32,795 nucleotides of DNA from an uncultured Fidelibacterota bacterium (GCA_913043185.1 CAJWMI010000010.1:1-32795), one strand, 5' to 3'. Shown: positions 14,919 to 24,023, counted from the stretch's first letter. The notes: generated by a model from the sequence alone, not told the origin. Translations and numbers: made by a program.

Positions 14919-16850
14919 CTATTTTTGATTTTTCTTTTCTTCATCCTTTGATGATGAAAATAAAGTTTCTATATCAATGCCAACACCTAATCCCATACTA
15001 AACCATCCAGTAAAAATTTCTTCATTAGGTAGTCCATATAATTTCCCATATGAATGAATAAAAAATGGAATTCGATTAAAATGATAGTCCAGCTCTAAAC
15101 CTGTGCATATTCCAAACCCACTGTGGTATGAACCGATTTCAACCAAAACAGATTTTCCAAAATTTTCACCACCGAATTTCAACAGATTATCGAGAACTAT
15201 ATTTGTACCAATAAATAATGCGTCACCTTCAATATTTGGATCATTAATATCTTTTGGATCAAATGCATATTTTAGATACTCTAATACAATGTTAAAACCT
15301 ATCGAACCAATGCTTAAAGAAAATGGTGTCCTAATCGTAAAACCATTAAAAGTCTCTGGAGGTAAATAAAATTCAGAAATTATTGTATCCACAATTACAG
15401 GATTGTCGATAGTGAAAACAATATTTGATTTCGTAGCAATCTCTTTAACTAAATTAAAAACTAATGCTTCTTCATCTAATTTATCTTTATACGGTTTTAA
15501 TAGATTAGGGTTCATATCCCCGACATTTGCACCAAATGATATACCAAGACTTCCCCACCCAGTAATGTTATCATCATTTATTTCATTAAAGGCCATTATA
15601 GATTGAGCATATACGCCTAAATAATATCGACTAGGTAAAAAATGGTATCCAAAAGATCCACTAAGTGATAATCCATATCCTGAAGCGAGCATACCTCCTC
15701 CAAATCTTAAAGCTGCTTCGACATTTTGTGGTATCCAATTTAAATTATAATTCAAATTATATTGTGCTGCTGCAAAAGCACCAACACCGTTAATAAAAAA
15801 ACCAGTTGAGTCTTTTATTGGTATATTATAAGAGACTACCTCCATACCCAGGCTATACTTTTTCCCTTTAATTAGCATATTGCCTCTTGGTGCAAAGAAA
15901 AAACCATAAGATGGATAAATTGGATCTGAACCAAGTGAAGCTTCTCTGATTAAGGGTAATCCATACCAAGCGCTAGCAAGCACAGGGCTGATATAAGTAA
16001 TTGTAGTATCTTTTTCTATTTTAATATCTTCAACTATCATAATAGTATCAGGCTTCCATTCAAAACTATATGAATATTTATCGGGGTATGATAGTTGTAA
16101 TATTCTGCTCTCAATCTCGCGACCATCACTATCTAACACGGTTTTCACTGTTTCTTCTTTCTCTAAAGAAACATCAAATTTGACAATCTGCTCAAGCTTA
16201 TCATTAGAATTTTTATAGTGTATCTCTCTTAACCATTCTCCATTTTCCATAAATAAGAGATGTCTCCCTACTAGTGAACTGTCTGATCTAAAATATGAAG
16301 ACTGTATTGTCTCCATAGATAATATGGAATCTGATCGCTGTTTATAATGAAACCTATAAAAATAGTACCTAATACCAAACTCATCATAAATATCAAAACG
16401 TAACGGCCTCCCATCTTTTTTACTTTTTACCTTAGCCCTCCACCCAGGCTTAACTTCACTTAGTTTATGGGAGAATAATAAGCTATCTAATCTTGTAATT
16501 TCACCATATTGATGAAATTTTATACTATACTCAGAGCGTGTGCCTTTACGATTCCATACCAAGTGCCATGAATCAATTTTTTTACCATTATTATCAAATT
16601 TTGCAACAGATTTTAATTTTCCCTTTTTATTTTTTTTTGCCTCATAGTACGGGGTAGAAATAAAAAAATCACGACTATTTTGACCATCTAATTGTCTTCG
16701 ATAAGGGTTCCAATAACTATAGTATTTTATTTTATTAACTAATTTTTTTTTAGATCCAGTTTTCTTGGTTTCCGTTTGAGCTATAATAATATTATATAAG
16801 GAACTACTAAAAAGGACTATGATTAGTCCATAAAAATATTTCTTTATTAT
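14919..16850 (-). CDS. Large exported beta protein with no standard start codon
   Basis: The frame is open from 16850 to 14919, about 643 residues. It begins (M/I)IKKYFYGLIIVLFSSSLYN...IIIAQ, a clear signal peptide, but no ATG, GTG or TTG lies upstream of position 16562. The TTG at 16562 would cut away the signal peptide and 96 codons. The likely start is ATA at 16850 (or 16847), overlapping the upstream TAA stop, with GGGG six bases before. The N-terminal third has repeating strand units (FDNNGKKIDSWHLVWNRKG). The rest has many glycine-rich amphipathic strands typical of outer-membrane barrels (GFFFAPRGNML, LRFGGGMLASGYGLSLSG, GWGSLGISFGANVG). It is the last exported gene of the dnaG block. 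Function unknown. Confidence 0.65.
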   Translation of the reverse strand: MIKKYFYGLIIVLFSSSLYNIIIAQTETKKTGSKKKLVNKIKYYSYWNPYRRQLDGQNSRDFFISTPYYEAKKNKKGKLKSVAKFDNNGKKIDSWHLVWNRKGTRSEYSIKFHQYGEITRLDSLLFSHKLSEVKPGWRAKVKSKKDGRPLRFDIYDEFGIRYYFYRFHYKQRSDSILSMETIQSSYFRSDSSLVGRHLLFMENGEWLREIHYKNSNDKLEQIVKFDVSLEKEETVKTVLDSDGREIESRILQLSYPDKYSYSFEWKPDTIMIVEDIKIEKDTTITYISPVLASAWYGLPLIREASLGSDPIYPSYGFFFAPRGNMLIKGKKYSLGMEVVSYNIPIKDSTGFFINGVGAFAAAQYNLNYNLNWIPQNVEAALRFGGGMLASGYGLSLSGSFGYHFLPSRYYLGVYAQSIMAFNEINDDNITGWGSLGISFGANVGDMNPNLLKPYKDKLDEEALVFNLVKEIATKSNIVFTIDNPVIVDTIISEFYLPPETFNGFTIRTPFSLSIGSIGFNIVLEYLKYAFDPKDINDPNIEGDALFIGTNIVLDNLLKFGGENFGKSVLVEIGSYHSGFGICTGLELDYHFNRIPFFIHSYGKLYGLPNEEIFTGWFSMGLGVGIDIETLFSSSKDEEKKNQK

Positions 16851-17755
16851 GCTATACCCCAGCTAATTAACATAATTAATAGAAAAAACAGACTAAAACC
16901 AATCCAACTTCCGGCTGTTATACTACGCTGAAATGCTAGTACATCTTGATCAAGATTTTGATAGTTTAGAACAATTTCTTGTTCTTTCCCCTCTTCAACA
17001 TAGACATCTAAAATCCCCATTCTTAATATATTATCCATCATTTTTTCTTTTGGTGATCTTGGAGCAGGAATAAGAGCTGGGTCAGTCGGGAAATACCCTA
17101 CCTGATGCCAACCAGGAAGCACATCAACAGCATATTCTAAAGGTGATTTTCCGACAAGTTGATTGTCTACGTAAATAGGCAAATCTTCAGTATCACATAA
17201 TATTCTAATACTTGAGCGTTCTCTAGCATCCTTCCATGTCTTAGGATGACGCCATCTATCTTTCATTATATCAAAAGTATCCGGTAATTCTTCAACAATA
17301 AATGATTGTACTAATTCTCCTTCCTCTTTATCTAATTGTTTTTCTTCTGTTAAATAATTAAGTATGACCAATAAATTTTTTCCTTTTGAATGGCGTATAA
17401 GTTGATAAGAATCAAGCACGCGAGCAGTATTAAAAATAATTTGTACTGATTCATCTGTATCTACTGTTTCAACAGAAATAAGAGGATATTTATATTTTTT
17501 ACTAAATATATCCTTAGAACTCATAGATACATTAAACAAACTAAGCGTAAAATAATTATTTCTATCTATCCATCCAGACACATCATCTCTGTCAATTATT
17601 TCATCAAAAATAAATGTGCTCTCAACCTTATCAGATTCAGATATTATATCAGCATGAACGATTTTTGACTGACCTTGACCAATTAGAAAGGATAAGAAAA
17701 AAAACCACTGGATCAATCTAAATAATTGTTTTATAAAAAAAACAAGGCGTGGCAT
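16847..17755 (-). CDS. Exported PEGA-domain protein with C-terminal membrane helix (paralog of the upstream gene)
   Basis: This 302-residue protein has a signal peptide or anchor (12-27). A beta-rich AMIN-like domain (about 45-150; WIDRNNYFTLSLFN, ESVQIIFN, LLVILNY) follows. A PEGA-like domain comes next (IRILCDTEDLPIYVDNQLVGKSPLEYAVDVLPGWHQVGYF split over 187-229), and a hydrophobic helix lies at the end (GFSLFFLLIMLISWGI). PEGA domains are small surface beta domains thought to bind peptidoglycan or other envelope polymers. Domain order and wording match the protein encoded just upstream (17758-18990), so the two are tandem paralogs. Two bases separate them. The middle DARE segment is also shared. 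Confidence 0.75.
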   Translation of the reverse strand: MPRLVFFIKQLFRLIQWFFFLSFLIGQGQSKIVHADIISESDKVESTFIFDEIIDRDDVSGWIDRNNYFTLSLFNVSMSSKDIFSKKYKYPLISVETVDTDESVQIIFNTARVLDSYQLIRHSKGKNLLVILNYLTEEKQLDKEEGELVQSFIVEELPDTFDIMKDRWRHPKTWKDARERSSIRILCDTEDLPIYVDNQLVGKSPLEYAVDVLPGWHQVGYFPTDPALIPAPRSPKEKMMDNILRMGILDVYVEEGKEQEIVLNYQNLDQDVLAFQRSITAGSWIGFSLFFLLIMLISWGIA

Positions 17756-17757
17756 TA

Positions 17758-18990
17758 TTAACCAGGTTTTTCCGTTTTATTCAAAAATTTAAATGTGACT
17801 TTTTGTGTTCTACCTTTTGTAATGTAGACATCTCTATAGTCTGGTGTAGGTATGCCTGATTTGTTAAACTTTTTTGCTCCGGGTACATCAATTCTGATTC
17901 TATGCCATCCCGATGAAACCGGAATCCTTTTAGATAAAGGTGTTTTTCCAACCTTTCTCCCATCAAGATAAACATATACATTGGATAGGTCACACCCAAT
18001 TTTTAAATATGTTTTCCTTTTTTCCAGGTTAGGTTCTATAGCATATGCTGCTAAATCTTCAGTACTCTTTTTATTTATGTATTTTTGTTGAACTTTTACA
18101 TTAGAAACGGAAGATTTATTTAAAGCTTGCTGATTTTTTCTTTCATCAGCTTTTTTCTTTCTTTTTGCAATATCATTTTTTAATGCTGAAAGATTTTTAT
18201 TAGGCTCATTATACACTATTTTATTTTTAGGCTTCTTTTCTTCTTTTTTTATAACAGGCAGCTCCTTTTTAACCACAGTATTCTTTTTATCATTTTTCTT
18301 TGTTTCTGTCTTACTTGGCAGGGAAGGTCCATATATACTTGTAACTTCTGGTTTGTTTTTTTGAGTTCCAGACCAATGCTTTTCCCATATGTCTGTGCTG
18401 GCTGTTTTTTCTTTTTTACTGTTATCTTGTTTGTCTTCAGTACTGTACCAATTATTATACCACACAAAATATTTTTCTGGGCCGTATTTTTCACGAGCAT
18501 CTATAAAAGATTCATAAAATGGTTTTTCTCTTGAATCCTGATTGGATAATGAAAATATCTTATTCTTATTTTTATCTTCTGAACTTTTTATATCCGCAAT
18601 ACTTCCACCATCTAACTTATTCCAAATGTGAATTAAAAATACTCGATTCGATTGAGAATGAAATATTTCAAAATCTGATATGAAATGTTCTATTAGAAAT
18701 CCTATTTGAACAGATTCCTGATTCTGAATGCCTTCAATTTCTAATAGGGGTGGTTTCGCTTTAAGATTTTCTAAGACATTTTCTGCAAATACTGATTCAT
18801 TTAACGTTAAATAGAACCAATTCTCTTGTCCAACCCAAGCAGCAATATTATTTACTTCAGGAACATTACTGACAACAACTCTAATAAGAATGCCATTGGT
18901 TTTTTCATGATATGTGACAAGCTGAACTTGATGTGCATTCATATTTCCTAGCAGGGTTGAAAAAATCAGAATGATCAACCAATTCCTCAT
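17758..18990 (-). CDS. Exported PEGA-domain protein with Lys-rich linker
   Basis: This 410-residue protein carries a signal peptide (1-19). An AMIN-like beta domain follows (about 20-130; WVGQENWFYLTLNE, ESVQIGFLIEHF, VFLIHIWNK). A long, highly charged linker (about 190-320, rich in Lys, Asn and Ser) comes next. The C-terminal PEGA-like domain is YLKIGCDLSNVYVYLDGRKVGKTP followed by SSGWHRIRIDVPG. It shares domain order with its downstream neighbour but lacks the C-terminal membrane helix. The linker would let the PEGA domain reach across the periplasm. It overlaps the 3' end of dnaG by four bases (ATGA), so expression is probably coupled to primase. Confidence 0.75.
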   Translation of the reverse strand: MRNWLIILIFSTLLGNMNAHQVQLVTYHEKTNGILIRVVVSNVPEVNNIAAWVGQENWFYLTLNESVFAENVLENLKAKPPLLEIEGIQNQESVQIGFLIEHFISDFEIFHSQSNRVFLIHIWNKLDGGSIADIKSSEDKNKNKIFSLSNQDSREKPFYESFIDAREKYGPEKYFVWYNNWYSTEDKQDNSKKEKTASTDIWEKHWSGTQKNKPEVTSIYGPSLPSKTETKKNDKKNTVVKKELPVIKKEEKKPKNKIVYNEPNKNLSALKNDIAKRKKKADERKNQQALNKSSVSNVKVQQKYINKKSTEDLAAYAIEPNLEKRKTYLKIGCDLSNVYVYLDGRKVGKTPLSKRIPVSSGWHRIRIDVPGAKKFNKSGIPTPDYRDVYITKGRTQKVTFKFLNKTEKPG

Positions 18991-20729
18991 TCTATATCCC
19001 CACTAAGTTTATTTTGTAATCTCATTATTTCCTTTAGTTCCTCACCAGGATTTTGTCCGGACAATTCTTTGCTTTGTATGATATCACGAAGCTTATTTAT
19101 CTTATTCTTTATCGGTACTGATTTTAAGGTTCTAAGACAGTCAATAACAATTTGTTCAGATGATACACTATTTTTATCATCAATTAATAATTTTGACAAT
19201 AGCTCCCTCTCTATTTTATCTGGAAAATATTCTATGAGTTTTGATGTTTCTATAAGTTCATCCTCCATTATTTTACTTACAATCTTTATAAGTAAACTGT
19301 GAGAAAAAATATCTGCACGAATTAATTTTTTTAGCTCTTTTCTGTCTTCTATATTTGAATGAATCAAGATTTTTATAAGTTCTAGTTCCGCTCTATGAAC
19401 TTTGGATGTGAACTCAATCTTATGAGTATTGTCACTAATAACTTGCTCATTTTTATAAATCTTTTTTGAATTTATTATTTCTAATAGTTCCATTTCTTTA
19501 ATCTTAAATCTTTCTGATAAATCTTTAATTAATTCATTTTTTATTACCGCATCTTTTATTTCATTTATATTTGATAAAATATCATGTAAATAGTCTCTTC
19601 GATCAGTACCTTTTAATTCAGTAGCATTATGAAGGTTGATATGAAAATCAAGAAATTCTCTAGGATGATCGATTGCTAATTGTATTTCCTCAGAACCACT
19701 CTTTAATAACCAATCATCAGGATCCAAATTATCTGGTGGCTGAACAACATGCGCTTCCATACCAGCTTGGTATATAATAAATCCAGCGCGCACAGCAGCA
19801 TTACCGCCTGCAGAATCTCCATCATAAAGCAATATCACTTTATTAACTAATTTGGATAACATATTTGCATGGTTTCGCGTTAATGAGGTCCCTGATATTG
19901 AAACAACAGATTTTATACCAGCTTGGTATAATTGTAAAAGATCCATATAGCCTTCAACAAGAACTATATAGCCAGATCTTCGGATATCCTCTTTAGTAAC
20001 ATGCAATCCATATAATGTATTACTTTTCTGATATAATGCTGTCTCAGGTGAGTTTAAATACTTCGCAACGTCATTGTCTTCAAAATCTCTACCACCAAAG
20101 GCAATGACTTTCCCCGATTGATGAAAAATAGGGAACATTATTCGTGATCTGAAACGATCAAAAATTCCTTTATCAGAACGAATAAGTAGACCTGATTTCA
20201 TTAAATCATTTTCAGGGCCATCTGTTTTGATTTTCTTATATAGATTGTTCCAACTTTTAATTGCAAATCCGATACGGAATTTTTTAATCGTTTCTTCATT
20301 TAAATTCCGATCATGCAGGTATTGCATAGGTTTTTCACCTGACTCGGAAAATAGATTATTTTGATATAACATTGCTGCTTTTTCATGTAGATCATATAAA
20401 AAAGAATACTCACTGGAATTAGAACTTTTTTGAGTTGTATCAATAATTACATTATATTTATCGGCTAATGATTTGACTGCTTCATAAAAATTTAATTTTT
20501 GAAATTCCATTAAAAATGTAAAAACATTGCCCCCGTTTCCGCATCCGAAACAATGATATATCTGTTTAGATGGCGACACACTAAAAGAAGGTGTTTTTTC
20601 ATCATGGAATGGGCAAACACCAAAATAGTTAACTCCCTTTCTTTTCAGTTTTACCTCTTGGGAGATAATATCTACTATATCAGCTTGATCTCTAATTCTA
20701 TCAATTGTATTCTGTGGAATTTTAGGCAT
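18987..20729 (-). CDS. dnaG: DNA primase
   Basis: Makes RNA primers for replication. The N-terminal zinc ribbon has C39, H42, C60 and C63 (VCPFHDEKTPSF, YHCFGCGNGGNVF). The catalytic core carries FDRFRSRIMFPI (190-201) and AFGGR. The TOPRIM motifs are VLVEGYMD (E259) and LLYDGDSAG (D303, D305). The C-terminal third is the divergent helicase-interacting region. Length of 580 is normal. ATG at 20729 overlaps the cvpA stop by one base. The block order yqeY, cvpA, dnaG recalls the rpsU-dnaG-rpoD macromolecular synthesis operon, but rpsU and rpoD are absent from this window. Confidence 0.98.
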   Translation of the reverse strand: MPKIPQNTIDRIRDQADIVDIISQEVKLKRKGVNYFGVCPFHDEKTPSFSVSPSKQIYHCFGCGNGGNVFTFLMEFQKLNFYEAVKSLADKYNVIIDTTQKSSNSSEYSFLYDLHEKAAMLYQNNLFSESGEKPMQYLHDRNLNEETIKKFRIGFAIKSWNNLYKKIKTDGPENDLMKSGLLIRSDKGIFDRFRSRIMFPIFHQSGKVIAFGGRDFEDNDVAKYLNSPETALYQKSNTLYGLHVTKEDIRRSGYIVLVEGYMDLLQLYQAGIKSVVSISGTSLTRNHANMLSKLVNKVILLYDGDSAGGNAAVRAGFIIYQAGMEAHVVQPPDNLDPDDWLLKSGSEEIQLAIDHPREFLDFHINLHNATELKGTDRRDYLHDILSNINEIKDAVIKNELIKDLSERFKIKEMELLEIINSKKIYKNEQVISDNTHKIEFTSKVHRAELELIKILIHSNIEDRKELKKLIRADIFSHSLLIKIVSKIMEDELIETSKLIEYFPDKIERELLSKLLIDDKNSVSSEQIVIDCLRTLKSVPIKNKINKLRDIIQSKELSGQNPGEELKEIMRLQNKLSGDIE

Positions 20730-21256
20730 TATGGCTGCACTAAATCTTTAATAAAATTTTCACTATAATTTATAGGATCTTCCCAACCAAAAAAACTAAC
20801 TATACTACTACGAAAATTGGTTGTGGTATGAAGAATTCTTGAATTTTGTTCTATTATATTCGTCCATTTATCTAAAGGTAAAATAATTAGTAACCAAACA
20901 AAAACTGTTATAATACAAAAACCTTTAAGTATCCCGAATAAAAACCCCAATAAGCTATTTATCCAAATATTTTCTTTTGAAAGAAGAGCAATTTGAAATA
21001 GTCTTGTTATTAACCTACTAGATATTAGTACAACTGTAAAAATACTACTAAACCCGATAAAAACAGCTAACCACGGTTCTAAATCTATTTTATCTAGTAT
21101 CAGATTAGAAATATTTACTGTCTGGCTGATTGCTACTAATATTGATATTACCAAACCGATCAATCTACCTAATTCGTCTACTAATCCTCTAGTAAAACCA
21201 ATCGTACCATTAAGTAGAATATATAAAAAAGCAAGTCCATCTAGAAACCAACTCAT
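20729..21256 (-). CDS. cvpA: CvpA-family membrane protein
   Basis: A 175-residue protein with four hydrophobic helices (about 5-20, 30-48, 61-82 and 103-126). The conserved N-terminal glycine-rich segment GTIGFTRGLVDELGRLIGLV is the CvpA signature. In E. coli the family is needed for colicin V production, and elsewhere it relates to envelope homeostasis. Overlap with dnaG (1 base) and direct contact with yqeY place it within one operon. Confidence 0.85.
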   Translation of the reverse strand: MSWFLDGLAFLYILLNGTIGFTRGLVDELGRLIGLVISILVAISQTVNISNLILDKIDLEPWLAVFIGFSSIFTVVLISSRLITRLFQIALLSKENIWINSLLGFLFGILKGFCIITVFVWLLIILPLDKWTNIIEQNSRILHTTTNFRSSIVSFFGWEDPINYSENFIKDLVQP

Positions 21257-21700
21257 TTATTGTAATAGTTCTTTAACTAACCTATTAGCAATTCCTCCAT
21301 CTACTTTCCCATTGCTTTTTTGCATAACAACAGACATAACTTTCCCCATATCAGAAAGATTATTTGCTGAAGTTTGAGCAATAACTTCTTTAACTAATTT
21401 AAGAGTTTGTTCTTCAGAAAATATTTCTGGAATGTATTCTTTCAGAATATTTAATTCTAACGTTTCTTTTTCAGCCAGATCTAATCTTCCAGCTTTCTGA
21501 TAAGTATCAGCAGCTTCTTTGAGTTGTTTTACGAATCTTTTAATTACACTAAAATATTCTTCTTTATTTAAACTGTCTTTTTTTTCAATCTGTTTTTCTT
21601 TAAGTGATGATAATAGTGTTCTAAGTATGTTAGTTCTAATCTTATCACCAGACTTCATAGCAATATACATATCTTGTTTTATTTGATCTGTTAAATCCAT
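21257..21700 (-). CDS. yqeY: YqeY/GatB-related domain protein
   Basis: A 147-residue protein matching the YqeY family throughout. It opens with QIKQDMYIAMKSGDKIRTNILRTLLSSLK, which here is split as QIKQDMYIAMKSGDK and TNILRTLLSSLK. Then follow KQLKEAADTYQKAGR, LELNILKEYIPE and the C-terminal MGKVMSVVMQK...VDGGIANRLVKELL, which is the GatB tail-like helical domain. It may bind tRNA or act in tRNA-dependent amidation, but the cellular role is not settled. Its frequent association with dnaG and cvpA agrees with its place here. Confidence 0.9.
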   Translation of the reverse strand: MDLTDQIKQDMYIAMKSGDKIRTNILRTLLSSLKEKQIEKKDSLNKEEYFSVIKRFVKQLKEAADTYQKAGRLDLAEKETLELNILKEYIPEIFSEEQTLKLVKEVIAQTSANNLSDMGKVMSVVMQKSNGKVDGGIANRLVKELLQ

Positions 21701-21705
21701 CGCAA

Positions 21706-22542
21706 TTAATTTTTTTGATCTATTCTTTTCATAGATAAAAGTAATAAATCTTTATTGGTCTCAAAACCGATAAAGCGTCTCCCTCTTTTCTTAGCGCATA
21801 CACCCACATCACCATTACGCATAAAAGGATCCAATATCCAATTTAGTTTAAAACTACTTGCCTCTAATATTTTGGCATATAATCTATCTGACAAACGAGC
21901 ACCCTGACTATTGACTGCAGGAATATCAAACCAAAAATTATTTTGGGATTTTTCATCCCTGTCATCGATAAGGCTTCCTCTTTCAGATTTTAAACTAGCA
22001 GCATGGTTATTAAACAAAAAGTCTTCGTTTTTTGTTACAAACCAGATATCACCTGATTGATTTTTCCATGTTGGAGTTTGTGATTTATCTCTCGCTGATC
22101 TATTATACCAAGTAATACGATTTTGTATAATAAATTCATTACTTAGTAATCCATAATACATACTAGAATAATGCCAATCACAAATCAGATAAATACCTCC
22201 AGTATTTTTTAAAATTCTGTGAGCTTCTGATAGCCAATTTTGATTCCACTCATAATATTCTTTCAGTGTCATCTGAGAACCACGATTGTCTATATCTACC
22301 CATGGTTTTCTAGGTGGCTCTGTAATAATTAAATCTATACATCTGTCTGGTAATTTTTTTAAACCTTTTGAACCTTCCGAAAAAAAAAGACCTTCCTTCA
22401 TTTCTTCAGCATTCATAGAAATATCTTCTATGGTTTGAATAGCTGGTAAATAACGATTTAAATCATTTATTGTTAATCCGGGTGAATTCCCTAATGGATT
22501 GTCAAATATAGGTTCAAAAGACTTCGTCTCAGATTCAGACAT
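21706..22542 (-). CDS. DNA methyltransferase-like protein (N4/N6 beta class) with degenerate motifs
   Basis: This 278-residue protein follows the beta-class order, with motif IV before motif I. Motif IV, usually DPPY, reads LIITEPPRKPW (E75, R78). Motif I, usually DPFxGxG, reads ILDPFMRNGDVGVCAKKRGRRFIGFE as DPF then MRNGDVG (D238-G247). The rest of the S-adenosylmethionine and target regions look regular (HRILKNTGGIYLICDWHYSS). No restriction enzyme is nearby; it precedes yqeY, cvpA and dnaG by 5 bases. Either the enzyme modifies with an altered catalytic loop or has become a binding protein. A TTG at 22605 would add 21 residues (LKSNYLNASLNNN...), but the ATG at 22542 is preferred because the extra part is low-complexity. 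Confidence 0.75.
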   Translation of the reverse strand: MSESETKSFEPIFDNPLGNSPGLTINDLNRYLPAIQTIEDISMNAEEMKEGLFFSEGSKGLKKLPDRCIDLIITEPPRKPWVDIDNRGSQMTLKEYYEWNQNWLSEAHRILKNTGGIYLICDWHYSSMYYGLLSNEFIIQNRITWYNRSARDKSQTPTWKNQSGDIWFVTKNEDFLFNNHAASLKSERGSLIDDRDEKSQNNFWFDIPAVNSQGARLSDRLYAKILEASSFKLNWILDPFMRNGDVGVCAKKRGRRFIGFETNKDLLLLSMKRIDQKN

Positions 22543-22660
22543 GTATAAATTTAAATAATTATTATTTAACGAAGCATTAAGATAGTTAGATTTTAAACTA
22601 GTCAATTATCATTGATTGTGAATCTTTTTTGTTTGTACAGAAAAATTTAGATTCCAGACG

Positions 22661-23581
22661 ATGTACAAAATAATTTTATTTATTTGGCTACTTTTTGAAT
22701 TTTTGATTTCTCAAACAATCATAGGGCCTGGATTAACCAGAATAAATCTATTTGATTATTTAAAAACATACTACAAAACAAGTACAACACTTGGTTACAA
22801 TCAGGCAAGAGATGTAATGTATTCAATTATTGATTTAGAGGATGATAATACTTTAAAAGGAATTTATACTAACTACACCATTACAATTGATCCAAATCAA
22901 GACCCAAGACCACAAACTAACGCACAAAACATGAATTGTGAACATTCATGGCCTCAAAGTATGGGTGCAGGATCTGAACCTCAAAAAAGTGATTTGCACC
23001 ATCTATACCCCTGCAGAGGAAATGTAAACTCATCTCGTGGGAATAAACCCTATGCAGAAATTGATGACAATGATACAGATAAATGGTGGCGCTTTGATTA
23101 TTATGAAACGAGTATTCCTAGCCAATATATCGATGAGTTTTCTGAAGTAGATAATGACAATGGTAAATTTGAACCAAGAGAAATTGTCAAGGGTAACATT
23201 GCTCGAGGCATGTTTTATTTTTTCACTATCTATAATGATGATGCTGATCATAATTTTTTTGAAGAGCAAAAAGATTTTCTGAATGTATGGCATAAACAGG
23301 ATCCAGTTGATGATATTGAATTAGCAAGAACATTATCAATTGCAAGTTATCAAGATGATATTGTTAATCCTTTTGTAATTGACTCAACCCTTGTAAAAAG
23401 AATATGGTATTTTAACTGCTACGAAAATGTTACATCGCAAGCACTAATTGAACATATAATTGGAGATAATAATTATGAAGCTACGATTGACATCAACTCT
23501 GACAGTAAAATAAATATTATGGATCTAACCTATATACTCCATAGAGAAGCTGGAGAAACTGCATACTTCATCTGCAATTAA
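22661..23581 (+). CDS. Secreted endonuclease I with a dockerin-like C-terminal loop
   Basis: This 306-residue protein has a signal peptide (1-18). The EndA/NucM core follows: CEHSWPQSMG (H95), then SDLHHLYPCRGNVNSSRGN (H113 or H114 as the catalytic His of the beta-beta-alpha-metal fold), and KWWRFDYYET. Such enzymes cut DNA and RNA non-specifically outside the cell. At the end DINSDSKINIMDLTYIL (277-293) has the spacing of one dockerin calcium loop (D277, N279, D281, D288). Only one of the usual two dockerin repeats is present. The nuclease could feed the nucleoside import and salvage genes 6 kb away; that is inference. Confidence 0.85.
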   Translation: MYKIILFIWLLFEFLISQTIIGPGLTRINLFDYLKTYYKTSTTLGYNQARDVMYSIIDLEDDNTLKGIYTNYTITIDPNQDPRPQTNAQNMNCEHSWPQSMGAGSEPQKSDLHHLYPCRGNVNSSRGNKPYAEIDDNDTDKWWRFDYYETSIPSQYIDEFSEVDNDNGKFEPREIVKGNIARGMFYFFTIYNDDADHNFFEEQKDFLNVWHKQDPVDDIELARTLSIASYQDDIVNPFVIDSTLVKRIWYFNCYENVTSQALIEHIIGDNNYEATIDINSDSKINIMDLTYILHREAGETAYFICN

Positions 23582-23593
23582 ATCAAATATTTA

Positions 23594-24022
23594 ATGAAAC
23601 ATCGTATTATTTTTATTTGTACAGGTAATAGTTGTCGATCCCAAATTGCTGAAGGTATTCTTCAAAAAGAGGCAGGAAATAGATTCGATATATTTAGTGC
23701 TGGAAGTCACCCTTCTCGCCTTCATCCTGCAGCAATATCAGTAATGGAAGAGTGGGGTATTGATATCAGCCATCAAAAATCTGAAAGCATAGCTAACTTT
23801 ATTGATAAAAATATTGATACAATAATCACAGTATGCGATAACGCAAATGAATCTTGCCCAGTATTCCCAGATGAAAAAATTAGACTCCATTGGAGTATCA
23901 AAGATCCTTTTCATGGGTGGGGAAATGAAGAAGAAGATTTACCTCCATATCGCATTGCAAGGGACGAACTAAAAAAAAGAATAGATAAGTTTCTATCATC
24001 AAAAAATTTAGATTCACTATAG
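23594..24022 (+). CDS. arsC: Arsenate reductase, low-molecular-weight phosphatase (thioredoxin-coupled) type
   Basis: This 142-residue protein has the P-loop CTGNSCRS (C9 and C14). The family's two resolving cysteines lie at TVCDNANESCPVFP (about C82 and C89). The three-cysteine relay identifies arsenate reductase rather than a protein tyrosine phosphatase. It reduces arsenate to arsenite in the cytoplasm. The remaining motifs SAGSHPSRLHPAAI and WSIKDPF agree. No arsB, acr3 or arsR is nearby. It is followed after one base by the amidinohydrolase gene, so they are likely co-transcribed. Confidence 0.93.
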   Translation: MKHRIIFICTGNSCRSQIAEGILQKEAGNRFDIFSAGSHPSRLHPAAISVMEEWGIDISHQKSESIANFIDKNIDTIITVCDNANESCPVFPDEKIRLHWSIKDPFHGWGNEEEDLPPYRIARDELKKRIDKFLSSKNLDSL

Positions 24023-24023
24023 A

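Noticed and set aside
19757..19935. Twice-repeated palindrome ATACCAGCTTGGTAT within dnaG
   Set aside because: Both copies simply encode YQAG in the primase frame, one within TOPRIM and one after it; coding explains them.
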